A DNA stretch of 64,000 nt from Candida dubliniensis CD36 (taxonomy: Eukaryota; Ascomycota; Pichiomycetes; Serinales; Debaryomycetaceae): the NCBI RefSeq assembly GCF_000026945.1, contig NC_012866.1:806001-870000 (forward strand). Direction: 5' to 3'. Below, in pieces: positions 31,667 to 40,619 of this stretch; position 1 is the stretch's first letter, and each line of letters begins with the position of its first letter. Under the pieces are notes generated by a model, which was not told where the DNA came from, searched no databases, and saw nothing but the letters and a program-made list of their open reading frames with translations. The translations under genes were made by a program, and so were the position numbers.

Positions 31667-33061
31667 ATGTCACAACAACCTAGTGAAAATAAATTATGGG
31701 GTGGTCGATTCACTGGCGCCACTGATCCATTAATGGATTTATACAATGCTTCATTACCTTATGATAAAGTTATGTATGATGCAGATTTAACTGGTACTAA
31801 AGTATATACTCAAGGATTGAACAAATTAGGATTAATTACCACTGAAGAATTGAATCTGATTCATCAAGGTTTAGAACAAATTAGACAAGAATGGCATGAT
31901 AATAAATTTATTATTAAAGCTGGTGATGAAGATATTCATACTGCTAATGAACGTAGATTAGGAGAAATCATTGGGAAAAACATTTCTGGTAAAGTTCATA
32001 CTGGTAGATCCAGAAATGATCAAGTTGCTACTGATATGAGAATTTTTGTTCGTGAATCATTACTTAATTTAAGTAAGATTTTACATCAATTCATTACAGC
32101 AATTCTTGAACGAGCTCATAAAGAAATTGATGTATTAATGCCTGGTTATACTCATTTACAAAAAGCTCAACCTATTAGATGGGCTCATTGGTTAAGTTCA
32201 TATGCAACTTATTTCACTGAAGATTATAAACGTTTACAAGAAATCATTACTCGTGTTAATCAATCTCCATTAGGATCTGGTGCTTTAGCTGGTCATCCCT
32301 ACGGTATTGATCGTGAATTTTTAGCTAAAGGATTAGGATTTGATGGTGTTATTGGGAATTCTTTAACTGCAGTTTCTGATCGTGATTTTGTTGTTGAAAG
32401 TTTATTTTGGAGTACATTATTTATGAATCATATTTCTCGATTTTCAGAAGATTTAATTATTTATTCTAGTGGTGAATTTGGATTTATAAAGTTAGCTGAT
32501 GCTTACTCTACTGGTTCATCATTAATGCCACAAAAGAAAAATCCTGATTCATTAGAATTATTACGTGGGAAAAGTGGCAGAGTGTTTGGTCAGTTATCTG
32601 GGTTTTTAATGTCAATTAAATCCATTCCATCAACCTATAATAAAGATATGCAAGAAGATAAAGAACCATTATTTGATGCATTGACTACCGTAGAACATTC
32701 AATTTTAATTGCTACTGGTGTGATTTCTACTTTACTGATTGATAAACAAAATATGGAAAAAGCTTTAACTATGGATATGTTAGCTACTGATTTAGCAGAT
32801 TATTTAGTTAGAAAAGGTGTTCCATTTAGAGAAACTCATCATATTTCTGGTGAATGTGTTAGAAAAGCTGAAGAAGAAAAATTGTCGGGAATTGACCAAT
32901 TATCATTTGAACAATTTCAACAAATTGATTCACGTTTTGAAAAAGATGTTATGGAAACTTTTGATTTTGAAGCTAGTGTGGAAAGAAGAGATGCTATTGG
33001 TGGTACTGCTAAGAGCGCTGTTTTAAAACAGTTAGAAAATTTGAAATCAATTTTAAATTAA
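31667..33061 (+). CDS. ARG4: Argininosuccinate lyase
   Basis: 464 residues, the normal length for the family (S. cerevisiae 463). It splits argininosuccinate into arginine and fumarate, the last step of arginine synthesis, in the cytosol. Landmarks are the N-terminal [52 protein letters not shown], and the superfamily signature [13 protein letters not shown] (about 283-295) with its mobile catalytic loop. The C-terminal [15 protein letters not shown] block is also present. Codon 357 is CTG (32735-32737) and should be read as Ser here. The neighbouring DED81 and ProRS genes are also its neighbours in S. cerevisiae, but here an island separates them. Confidence 0.97.
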   Translation: MSQQPSENKLWGGRFTGATDPLMDLYNASLPYDKVMYDADLTGTKVYTQGLNKLGLITTEELNLIHQGLEQIRQEWHDNKFIIKAGDEDIHTANERRLGEIIGKNISGKVHTGRSRNDQVATDMRIFVRESLLNLSKILHQFITAILERAHKEIDVLMPGYTHLQKAQPIRWAHWLSSYATYFTEDYKRLQEIITRVNQSPLGSGALAGHPYGIDREFLAKGLGFDGVIGNSLTAVSDRDFVVESLFWSTLFMNHISRFSEDLIIYSSGEFGFIKLADAYSTGSSLMPQKKNPDSLELLRGKSGRVFGQLSGFLMSIKSIPSTYNKDMQEDKEPLFDALTTVEHSILIATGVISTLLIDKQNMEKALTMDMLATDLADYLVRKGVPFRETHHISGECVRKAEEEKLSGIDQLSFEQFQQIDSRFEKDVMETFDFEASVERRDAIGGTAKSAVLKQLENLKSILN

Positions 33062-33335
33062 TTTATAAATAATCATATAGTATTCAATGTTTTGTTTTGT
33101 TTTTTTTTTTTTTTTTATGGAAATGTACAAACAGTATATAATCAATTAATAGAAAGATACCCTGTATTCCATTGTATCGCCTTTGGGATGTCTATAATAC
33201 CAACTTTCAAGAATGAGAAATTAAACAACAATTTCTTTCACCAATCAACTCGTCTATATTCAATAAACTCATTCTGGTCTTTTCAAATATTTAATGTTAT
33301 CCTGATCAAACTTACAAATCAAAAATGTATCAAAA

Positions 33336-34031
33336 TCATTCATTAGTTCTTCTTCTTTTGTTATCTTTGTCACTATATTTCTCTCCATCCAGACCAAAAA
33401 TACTTCCATTGTGAAGATCGTCTGAATCATAATCAGCAACTACCTCTTCCATTTCAGAGAATTCAGATTTTTCAAAATAGGTATCACGGGCCAAGTACAC
33501 ACAAGACAAACGATACGAGTGCTGGGATATTTCTTTCAATGTATCACTAAATTCGTTGAGATTTAAAGAGAGCCCTTTGACTGCTTTCATTACTTTCCTC
33601 ACATCATGAGCATCCACATTCAAATTTCCTGTAGCCCTTTATTCTTAGTTTTCTTTTCTTATTCTTTTCTTCGTACATTGAAATCACAAATGGTGATATC
33701 AAACGAAGGTCACACTGACTTATGTCTAATACCTCCAATGATGATACTGGTAACTTAACCAGGTCTACTCTTTTCAAACGATTTCTCATTAGTGTCAATT
33801 TACGTAGGTTCTTCAACCTTTCAAACGATGCAAATAGCTTTTGTATTCCCATTTCCATTAATATTAGATATTCAACACTAACTGGGAAATAGATCAACAT
33901 CTAACCTTTTTATGTCACCCCCACTGATTCTAATTTCTCGAAGTCTAGATTCTTGTAAATTCAATAGCTCCAATGTTTCCTGATCAATATTAAAACCCTT
34001 TAGTGCAAAACTACCCAACACCATGGGCCAT
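33336..34031 (-). pseudogene. Truncated, frameshifted IFA-type LRR fragment (C-terminal third)
   Basis: Only the C-terminal part of the IFA-type family remains, from the segment [14 protein letters not shown] (right end, about 34031) through LDISQCDLRLISPF to the acidic tail and TGA at 33336. Two single-base insertions break the frame relative to the intact copies: an extra G in the run at 33883-33885 and an extra T in the run at 33638-33640. The missing N-terminal part is not found to the right; homology stops at about 34031, where polymerase-like sequence begins. Its right half matches the gene at 60560 almost word for word, and its left half matches the gene at 2390, so it is a mosaic. Confidence 0.9.
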
Positions 34032-35274
34032 GGAAAACTATTACAATCATTTTTTAAATAAAAATGTTGAATTACATATACCAGACACAGATGACTATGA
34101 TTTCATGAAAGAAGGAATATATGGAGGTAGAGTAATAGCAAATAACGGAATTTATGAAGAAGATATATTATATGCAGATGTAGTATCTTTATATCCAAGT
34201 AGTATGAAACTATTAAAACATGGATATGGAAAGCCAAAAAAGGTAACTGAAATAAATTGAAATCTTCATGGTATATATAAAGTTAAACTTACACATAAAT
34301 GTGATGAAGAACCAGAAGATTACATGAAATTTGTACCAAGAAGAATAGATGAAAGATCACATTGGGAGTGGTTTAAAGAACATGAAGGAACATACCATAC
34401 TTATGATTTATTAATTGCAAAAAGTGAGGGATTCAATATCGAAATTATAACTGGAATTGAGTATGAATATATAGGATATATATTTTCAGATTTTATAGAT
34501 GCATTATATTCGCTAAAAGAAAATCATAGTAATTGTAGTTGTGAACAACAACCATGCTCAATAAGACATATTGCAAAAATAGCGTTAAATGGTGGTGGAT
34601 ATGGAAAATTTGTTCAAAAACCAATTGAAATAGATATATACATAGTTAAAAGAGATATAGTAGCTGGTGAATTTGATAAATTAGAAACAGATGAAAATGG
34701 TTTCATAAATTTAAATGGATATAAAATAAAGAAACCTGAATTTTACAACTTAGATGGAGAAGAGTATGATAAAATGGTTATAGAAAAAATTCAAAAACCA
34801 ATATATGCAACGCAAAATGGTATTTCTATATTAAGTGGTTCAAGATATAGACTTTATAATTTATGTAAATCATTTAATGGAATTGATGTATTATATAGTG
34901 ATACTGATAGTATATTTATAAGAAAAGCAAGTATAGACTATGATAACTTTAAGAAAACATGTGGAACAGATATAGGAATGTTAGACGAAACAATTAAAAA
35001 TAGTAAAGATAATACAATAGAAAAATTAGTAATATGTGGACCTAAAATGTATGGATATACATATGTTAATAGAAACAATGAAAAGAAAACAAATATATAC
35101 TGAAAAGGTGTTCCAAAAGACATGATACGATTAGAGCATTTAGAAAAAATAGTAAAAGAAGAAAAAGAAGTACAGTACATATTTACAATTCTAAGAAAGA
35201 AACTAACAACTATAGACGAAAGAGAAATAGAAAAGAATGTTGGTGCAACAATGCTAGGAAAACGTATATTATAG
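34030..35274 (+). pseudogene. Family B DNA polymerase fragment (protein-primed type), palm to C-terminus, with two in-frame TGA codons
   Basis: One continuous frame of 415 codons interrupted only by TGA at 34258-34260 and 35101-35103, ending at TAG 35272-35274. Polymerase landmarks appear in the right order: YxGG-type GIYGGRV (34114-34131), motif [11 protein letters not shown] (about 34177-34206), motif [13 protein letters not shown] (34576-34611), motif C YSDTDSIF (34894-34917) and a KxY-type GPKMYGY (about 35038-35058). The N-terminal exonuclease part and any terminal-protein region are absent; similarity begins at the junction with the broken IFA-type gene. Spacing and motifs fit protein-primed polymerases of linear plasmids, adenovirus-like and Maverick-like elements rather than the cell's own replicative enzymes. 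With TGA as Trp the frame would be intact, so this may be a captured piece of an element using that code. Otherwise it is a pseudogene with two nonsense mutations. Confidence 0.85.
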
Positions 35275-35293
35275 CATAAATAAGTTTAACAAA

Positions 35294-35614
35294 ATGAGTA
35301 AGTCAAACATTAATAAGAAATTGAAACTCTTAGAGAAATCAATTTATGATGATCTAATCAACAAAATAAAAGGATTAGATTTAGACAATGCAATTATTGA
35401 AAAAATTGAAGGTACAATATCAAAACCTAAAAGAAAAGCACCTGTCACTCCGATAGAAAAACAATGCGGAAAGTTGACAAAGAAAGGTGAAAAATGTAAA
35501 ATTGCTATGTGTTATAAAAGAACATGTTGGGCCCACTTAACAAAAGAACAAAAAGAAGAATATAGAAAATTAAAAAAAATAAGGTGTGGGGTGGCACATA
35601 TGAAATCGTTTTAG
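35294..35614 (+). CDS. Small basic Cys/His-rich ORF next to the polymerase
   Basis: 106 codons starting 19 bp after the polymerase-like frame. The N-terminal half is charged and helical (KLKLLEKSIYDDLINKIKG). The C-terminal half has a Cys/His pattern, C-x9-C-x4-C-x4-C-x2-H, within KQCGKLTKKGEKCKIAM and CYKRTCWAHL, that could bind one zinc. Tight spacing and the same strand suggest it came with the polymerase as part of a compact plasmid or viral gene array. Similar small C/H modules occur in large DNA virus and mobile-element proteins, but I cannot name a family. TGG is used for its single Trp and there is no internal TGA. Whether it is expressed is unknown. Confidence 0.5.
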   Translation: MSKSNINKKLKLLEKSIYDDLINKIKGLDLDNAIIEKIEGTISKPKRKAPVTPIEKQCGKLTKKGEKCKIAMCYKRTCWAHLTKEQKEEYRKLKKIRCGVAHMKSF

Positions 35615-35670
35615 ATCTGGGGTGAGCAATGAATAATAAACAATATCATAAATGGGAGTGGGGAGATGGA

Positions 35671-35841
35671 GGGGAAAGCAAATGCAAAGGAATATGCCAA
35701 AACGAAGGTGAAAACGAAGGGGGAAGTAAGTGTGAAAATGAAAGTGAAAACGAAGGGGGAAGTAAATGTAAAAACGAAGGTGAAAGCGAAGGGTGAAGTA
35801 AATGTAAAAACGAAGGTGAAGATGAGTGTGAGTGTGAAAAC
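35671..35841 (+). repeat. 36-bp coding minisatellite (Asn/Glu/Gly/Cys-rich)
   Basis: Three consecutive 36-bp units (35701-35736, 35737-35772, 35773-35808) and a 30-bp partial unit (35809-35838). In one frame each unit encodes a 12-residue peptide of the type NEGENEGGSKCE. The preceding bases encode a related GESKCKGICQ. The third unit has TGA where the others have GGA. Point differences between units keep the peptide pattern, which suggests past coding selection. A second partial copy, with a 21-bp exact match, lies at 36014-36050. Confidence 0.8.
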
Positions 35842-36203
35842 TGTAGGACTTTTGTTTATAGAGCGCCTAGAATGTATATATTCTTAGATAGTTCCTCAAT
35901 TCCTCTTCTGCGACTCGACGTCGAGAGGGGGAATTGTCCAGCTATATATACCTATATAAGTCGTGTACGCATGCCCATGCACTTAACCGAGGTTCTCCTC
36001 ATAACGCCAACAAAAACGAATGCGAAGATGAGTGTGAGTGTGAAAACGAACGTGGGCCAGGGGTAGGTCAAGGTTTTTGTTTAACACAGTGTGTCCTAAA
36101 TGGAAAAAACGTGCCTCCATGTTTCGAAAACAACGGAAAAACGTATTCACTATGGAAGAAAATTTCTAGAAACTCATGAATTTCCCATTAAAATGGAAGA
36201 TGT
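35842..36203. other. Right part of the inserted DNA, no clear gene
   Basis: Contains the hairpin, the second partial copy of the Cys/Glu-rich repeat (36014-36050) and a short open frame to about 36179 with spaced cysteines (FCLTQCVLNGKNVPPCFE). The frame is different from that of the first repeat block. Homology to the IFA-type family resumes right after, at the stop of the next gene. Probably decayed coding sequence of the captured element. Confidence 0.4.
35897..35936. repeat. Hairpin-forming inverted repeat with a 12-bp palindrome
   Basis: CAATTCC at 35897-35903 pairs with GGAATTG at 35930-35936, and between them is the perfect palindrome CTCGACGTCGAG (35914-35925). The arrangement could fold as a stem with an inner hairpin. 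A TATA-rich stretch follows (about 35942-35957). It lies between the two blocks of the Cys/Glu-rich repeat and may be an origin, end or terminator structure of the inserted element; function unproven. Confidence 0.5.
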
Positions 36204-38015
36204 CTATAAACCCAGGCTCCAACCATTCCAATCCTCTAACCAAAACTTAGTGTCTTCATACTTTTCCTCTTGAACAAGTTGGACAAATGGTGATTTCGTA
36301 TCAAGTTTACAGTACGTTAAATCTATGATATTCAATGATGATACTGGAAGTTCCACAGGGGGTTGATATTGGAGGTTATTATGTGTGAGAAGCAACTTTT
36401 TTAAGTTCTTTAAAAGTCTGAAATATCCACATAATTCTCGAATTCCCATTTTCTTTAAAATTAAAACTCTAACACTAGTTGGAAGTGCATCTGCATTTAA
36501 TCTTTTAAAGTGACCACCACGAATGTCAATCTCTTGAAGATTAGATTCATTCAAGTTCATGAATTCCAACGAGCAAGGATTAAAACCAAAGTAGTGTAAA
36601 CGAAGAATTCTTAATGATTTTGGCCATTTAATTTCTCTATCCAATTGTCCCATCTCTCCATGTTTACGAGCAACTAATTGAAAGTGTTCTAAACTATCTG
36701 GTAAATGGTACATAAAATCTGGTGTATCAAAAGCCAAATGGTTAGCTGTTACTTGGAGGTATTTAACCTTTTGAGGAATTCTGAAACTATCATCAAACTG
36801 TAATTCCCGACTACGCATACGTACATATTCTAAATTTTCAGAAAGGTGCAAGTATCCATAAGTGAAGTTTAACCCCCAAAGTTCTAAATGTTTTAATGTA
36901 GGAGGAAAAACAAGAGTGTTCAAATCAACCGTCATAAAATTAGCAAACTTTATTGATAAATATTTTAAATTTGGTGGAAAGTCCAATGTGACATCAAACA
37001 AATCACCAGGTATAAATTCTGGGATTGAAAAGTCATAATCTGTCCCCACGTATTCAAATTTTTCTAACTCGGGAAATAAATTACCTTTAAATACGCCAAT
37101 TGGATAGGTGCAAAACTTTATGGATAATTCTTTTAAATGCTGAAACTTTCTTAAGCCATCATAGTTAGTTAGTCTGCCACAATATCTCAAATCAAGCTTT
37201 TTCAAGTTCGGAGCAACAAGTCCGATCTCATCAAAGAATACAACGCCTGGTAAGGCAAGGAGTAAATATTCCAACTTGGTCATTTCTCCACTGACCGATT
37301 CAATTGACGCTGGCTCTGTTGCAAGGCTCAATTTCCGTAAGTTTGGTGGCAAAATCACTTTAGGTGACCGCGGACCTTCGATTCCTAAAACCTCTAAAGA
37401 TGAAGGAAAAGAATAACTAGTCACTCTTTCTTGAACAAACACTCGTCTCATGTTCAACCTCTTTAGTCCATCGATATTATAACTAGCTAGTGTCGTATCT
37501 CCTAGGGTAAGTTCTACTAGAACAGTAGGTAAGGTCGTTATGTGTCCAAAATTCATTAATACCAAATAATGGAATTTGATATTAGAACTCACAAGTATCT
37601 CCGAACTCTTTTGTTGATCGGCATCATTCGTTACAAAAAAAGCACCATAAAGATTTAAGGCATTATGCAAAACTTGAGGACAGATATCCAACACCTTCTT
37701 AAATACATCCAAATCCTGAATGACAACAAATTTGGGAAATATATTCCATTGATCAATGCCCCGCTTCAAACTTCTCGGCCTAATACCTAGAAGTTCACAA
37801 TTACAATCACTATAATCAGTGTTTCTTTTTACAATGTTACTGATTGACATCTTTGACAAAATTGCACTAGCAACAACTTCTCTAATAGGTGGGAAGTATA
37901 ATAGCTCTGGTAACATACATCTAGGCAAGTAATCGACAATTGTTGCAACAATATCTGAGGGAAGTTTTCCTAGACCAACAAAGACGTCTGTATCGGTATT
38001 AGAAATGGATGTCAT
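36204..38015 (-). CDS. IFA-type leucine-rich-repeat protein with F-box-like N-terminus (copy 2, lacks acidic tail)
   Basis: 603 residues. The N-terminus has the F-box-like segment (KLPSDIVATIVDYLPRCML) and the DCNCELLGIRPRSLKRG block. The rest is leucine-rich repeats with family landmarks EINIRGG-type (EIDIRGGHFKRLNADALP) and LIEL-type repeats. It is clearly more divergent from copies 1 and 3 than they are from each other. It ends after the ...SPFVQLVQEEK region with WLEDWNGWSLGL. The intact relatives continue for 80-110 more residues into an acidic Ser-rich tail. The stop lies next to the right end of the foreign DNA, so the tail may have been lost when that DNA arrived. Likely still a functional protein, role inferred as a possible F-box adaptor. 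Confidence 0.82.
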   Translation of the reverse strand: MTSISNTDTDVFVGLGKLPSDIVATIVDYLPRCMLPELLYFPPIREVVASAILSKMSISNIVKRNTDYSDCNCELLGIRPRSLKRGIDQWNIFPKFVVIQDLDVFKKVLDICPQVLHNALNLYGAFFVTNDADQQKSSEILVSSNIKFHYLVLMNFGHITTLPTVLVELTLGDTTLASYNIDGLKRLNMRRVFVQERVTSYSFPSSLEVLGIEGPRSPKVILPPNLRKLSLATEPASIESVSGEMTKLEYLLLALPGVVFFDEIGLVAPNLKKLDLRYCGRLTNYDGLRKFQHLKELSIKFCTYPIGVFKGNLFPELEKFEYVGTDYDFSIPEFIPGDLFDVTLDFPPNLKYLSIKFANFMTVDLNTLVFPPTLKHLELWGLNFTYGYLHLSENLEYVRMRSRELQFDDSFRIPQKVKYLQVTANHLAFDTPDFMYHLPDSLEHFQLVARKHGEMGQLDREIKWPKSLRILRLHYFGFNPCSLEFMNLNESNLQEIDIRGGHFKRLNADALPTSVRVLILKKMGIRELCGYFRLLKNLKKLLLTHNNLQYQPPVELPVSSLNIIDLTYCKLDTKSPFVQLVQEEKYEDTKFWLEDWNGWSLGL

Positions 38016-38556
38016 GAGATTGATTGATTGTGGTGATTGGCAATGGTAAATTTAAAAATGCAGGTACTCAAAAAGGAAAAGAAAAGAAAGAAAGAAAGCA
38101 AAGAAATCAAACTAAAGACTCCTTGTGTTTTCAACCAATTATGGTGTGATATAAATAAGATATCACACCGAGAGGTATTTAGAATGCCAGTCAACACAGA
38201 ATTCATTCAGCAGAATAATTTTTTTATTTTTTCAAGCATTCATATATAGTTCTGGGCGAGACTCAATTCTCCTGTGGTACGGGTCCGTTCTTTTCTGTGG
38301 AGTGTTTTAGTTGGTCGATAAAAGCAATTGATAGTTTCATTATAATCCACAATTAACGAACCAACAATGTCTCTTACCTTTTCTAGCTAACGGATTCACC
38401 AGCAAAAATCAACATTCTGGTACTTGGAACTATCCACCAAGATTGCTCAATTCCTGTTTCTTCCTCACTACACGATACTTTGAATTCTGTTTCTCCTCAT
38501 TCTAGTATATATGAATATATGTACATAATATAAACACAAAGCCATATAAACTTAAC
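38016..38556. other. Intergenic region IFA-type copy 2-DED81
   Basis: 540 bp containing the copy 2 promoter (gene reads left) and the DED81 3' end. The direct repeat of AAAGAAAG near 38080-38097 is the only structure seen. A short ORF (38012-38206) on the minus strand is not credible. Confidence 0.55.
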
Positions 38557-40215
38557 TTATGGTTTACATCTTCCAGTAAAACGTGGGTATAATGAACAGT
38601 CACGCACAGTGTATCTGTTCAACATGTAGGCAAGTTGTCTTTCTAATCCAATACCGTAACCACCATGAGGAGCACTACCGTATTTACGCACATCAGTAAA
38701 CCAGTAGTAGCTATCCAAGTTCAAGTTTTCTCTCTTAAGAGCAGCCATTAATTCATCGTAGTTATCAATTCTCATTGAACCACCAGTAATTTCACCAACG
38801 TTTGGCATCAACACATCCACGGATTCGGTGACTCTTGGATCATCTTTACATCTTTGCATATAGAAAGATTTGATTTCTGCTGGGAAACGAGTCAACAAAA
38901 TTGGTTCGTTAATGGTATCGGTCATTTTTCTTTCAGCAGCTTCAGCAATATCATCACCGAATTTGAATTTTTCTCCATCTTCATTTGGAATACCATGTTC
39001 GTTTAACCAATCCAAGGCTTCAATATATTCCATTCTCTTGAATGGGGCCTTTGGTGCTTTGAAATCTGGGTTCAATTGTTTGACAATTGGTCCAGCAACT
39101 GGATCTTCTAAAACATATTGAATGGTCTTGGAAAGTAATTTTTCTAAATGAGTCAACAAGTCTTCAAATGTTATAAATACCAATTCAGCTTCAATATGAG
39201 TATATTCACTCAAATGTCTTCTAGTGTGAGATTTTTCAGCTCTGAATGATTCTTGGATACAATAAACGTCACCCAATGATGCCAAACAGGTTTCCAAGTA
39301 CAATTGAGATGATTGGGTCAAGTAAGCCTCTTCACCATAGTAATCTAACTTGAATAAAGTGGACCCTCCTTCAACTTGGTTTTGTACCATACATGGTGGA
39401 GTGACTTCTGTTAAGCCTTCTTCAGCAAAGAATCTTCTAATAGCAGCCAGGTAAGCAGCTCTGACTTTCATGACAGCAGATAACGATTCACCTCTTAAAG
39501 CCAAATGACGTTGGTCCAATAATAAGTTTGGATCGGCGTTTTCTTGAACTTTGTTAGTGAAGGATTCGTCACCACTTGGGGCCAAAGCAATGATTTGATA
39601 ATGGTCAGCTTTCAATTCAACCCCACCTGGAGCAGTTTTACCTTCTGGTAATTTAGAAATAACACCTTTGATGGAAACAGTGGATTCAATGGTTAATTCT
39701 TGGGTTTGTTTGGCTTTGGCCAAGTCACCAGTTAAAACACATTGGAGATAACCAGTACCATCTCTTAAAGTGATAAAAGCCAAACCTTTTTGAACTCTCA
39801 AACGATGAACCCAACCTTGCACAAGTACTCTTGTATCCAAATGATCTTTTAATTGTCTGATTTTGATTTTTTGAGCTGATGGTAATGATTTGTCTTCTTC
39901 AATTGATGATAAATCCAATTCAGCCAATTTGGCAGTGGCTTGTTGTTGCTTTTTTTGTTCTTCTAATTTAGCTTGCTTTTCAGCTTTCTTTTTCAATCCT
40001 TCAACTCCCTTTTTGGCTTTCTTTAATGCAGAAGCAGAGATCTCAACATATTCGAATTTTTCAGCATCTTCTTCAGATTGTTTGTAAACAAAGACTTTGG
40101 CATCAGGATGAGTATACAATGCAAAAGCTGGAGTGGCATAAGGTTGTTCTTGTGTTCCCTTAGCTTCAATGGTATCTACACCAGTTTTTTCGTTAACATA
40201 TATGGATTGTGACAT
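38557..40215 (-). CDS. DED81: Cytosolic asparaginyl-tRNA synthetase
   Basis: 552 residues (S. cerevisiae Ded81 554). The N-terminal extension begins MSQSIYVNEKTGVDTIEAKG with a Lys/Ala-rich helix, as in eukaryotic AsnRS. The OB-fold anticodon-binding domain (VLVQGWVHRLRVQKGLAFIT, about 130-150) follows. The class IIb catalytic domain has motif 2 (FRAEKSHTRRHLSEYTHIEAE) and motif 3 (GGYGIGLERQLAYML). It charges tRNA-Asn with asparagine in the cytosol. Divergently transcribed from the ProRS gene with about 400 bp between them that include a TGACTCA. ATG context is clean and matches family length. Confidence 0.96.
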   Translation of the reverse strand: MSQSIYVNEKTGVDTIEAKGTQEQPYATPAFALYTHPDAKVFVYKQSEEDAEKFEYVEISASALKKAKKGVEGLKKKAEKQAKLEEQKKQQQATAKLAELDLSSIEEDKSLPSAQKIKIRQLKDHLDTRVLVQGWVHRLRVQKGLAFITLRDGTGYLQCVLTGDLAKAKQTQELTIESTVSIKGVISKLPEGKTAPGGVELKADHYQIIALAPSGDESFTNKVQENADPNLLLDQRHLALRGESLSAVMKVRAAYLAAIRRFFAEEGLTEVTPPCMVQNQVEGGSTLFKLDYYGEEAYLTQSSQLYLETCLASLGDVYCIQESFRAEKSHTRRHLSEYTHIEAELVFITFEDLLTHLEKLLSKTIQYVLEDPVAGPIVKQLNPDFKAPKAPFKRMEYIEALDWLNEHGIPNEDGEKFKFGDDIAEAAERKMTDTINEPILLTRFPAEIKSFYMQRCKDDPRVTESVDVLMPNVGEITGGSMRIDNYDELMAALKRENLNLDSYYWFTDVRKYGSAPHGGYGIGLERQLAYMLNRYTVRDCSLYPRFTGRCKP

Positions 40216-40619
40216 AGTGTTTGTTGCTTTTGTAAAGTCTTGGGGTAAAGAAAGATTAATAGGAAAAAGACTAATAACAATATATATAAATACAAAATGT
40301 CGATTGACTCACGAAAATTTTTTTTTGATGACTGCATATAGGGTACATTTGGTAGTGATATGGATGATTAGTTTAGGGCTTGGTAGCACTGTATTTTTGT
40401 TTCCGCTTTGCGTTTCTTCGCCTATTCATACATACACCAGATTTTTTGCTGAAAAGATAAGACGACATACGACATTCTGAAAAAATTGTGTGAGACATTT
40501 GTCAATGAAAAATTAGGACGAGAAAACTTTTTTTTTTTTTTTCAATGTGTTCTTTTCCTCAATTCCCAAAGGTTTTAGTGACAGATAATCAAATATCAAT
40601 TCATACCACATAGTACGGA
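40216..40619. other. Divergent promoter DED81-ProRS
   Basis: 404 bp shared promoter holding the Gcn4-type site, a TATA-like stretch near 40281 and a T-tract near 40528. No gene inside. Confidence 0.6.
40305..40311 (+). promoter_or_regulatory. Gcn4-type site (TGACTCA) between DED81 and the ProRS gene
   Basis: TGACTCA lies 90 bp upstream of the DED81 ATG and about 310 bp upstream of the ProRS ATG, in their shared 404-bp divergent promoter (40216-40619). Gcn4 control of tRNA-synthetase and amino-acid genes is established in yeasts. A T-tract at 40528-40541 is the other visible promoter element. A TATATATAAA stretch (40281-40290) sits on the DED81 side. Confidence 0.6.

Noticed and set aside
33092..33346. 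ORF after ARG4
   Set aside because: Built on a T-tract, overlaps the end of the IFA-type fragment, no features.
35690..35845. CRISPR-like array
   Set aside because: Units are contiguous without spacers and encode a peptide repeat; the genome is eukaryotic.
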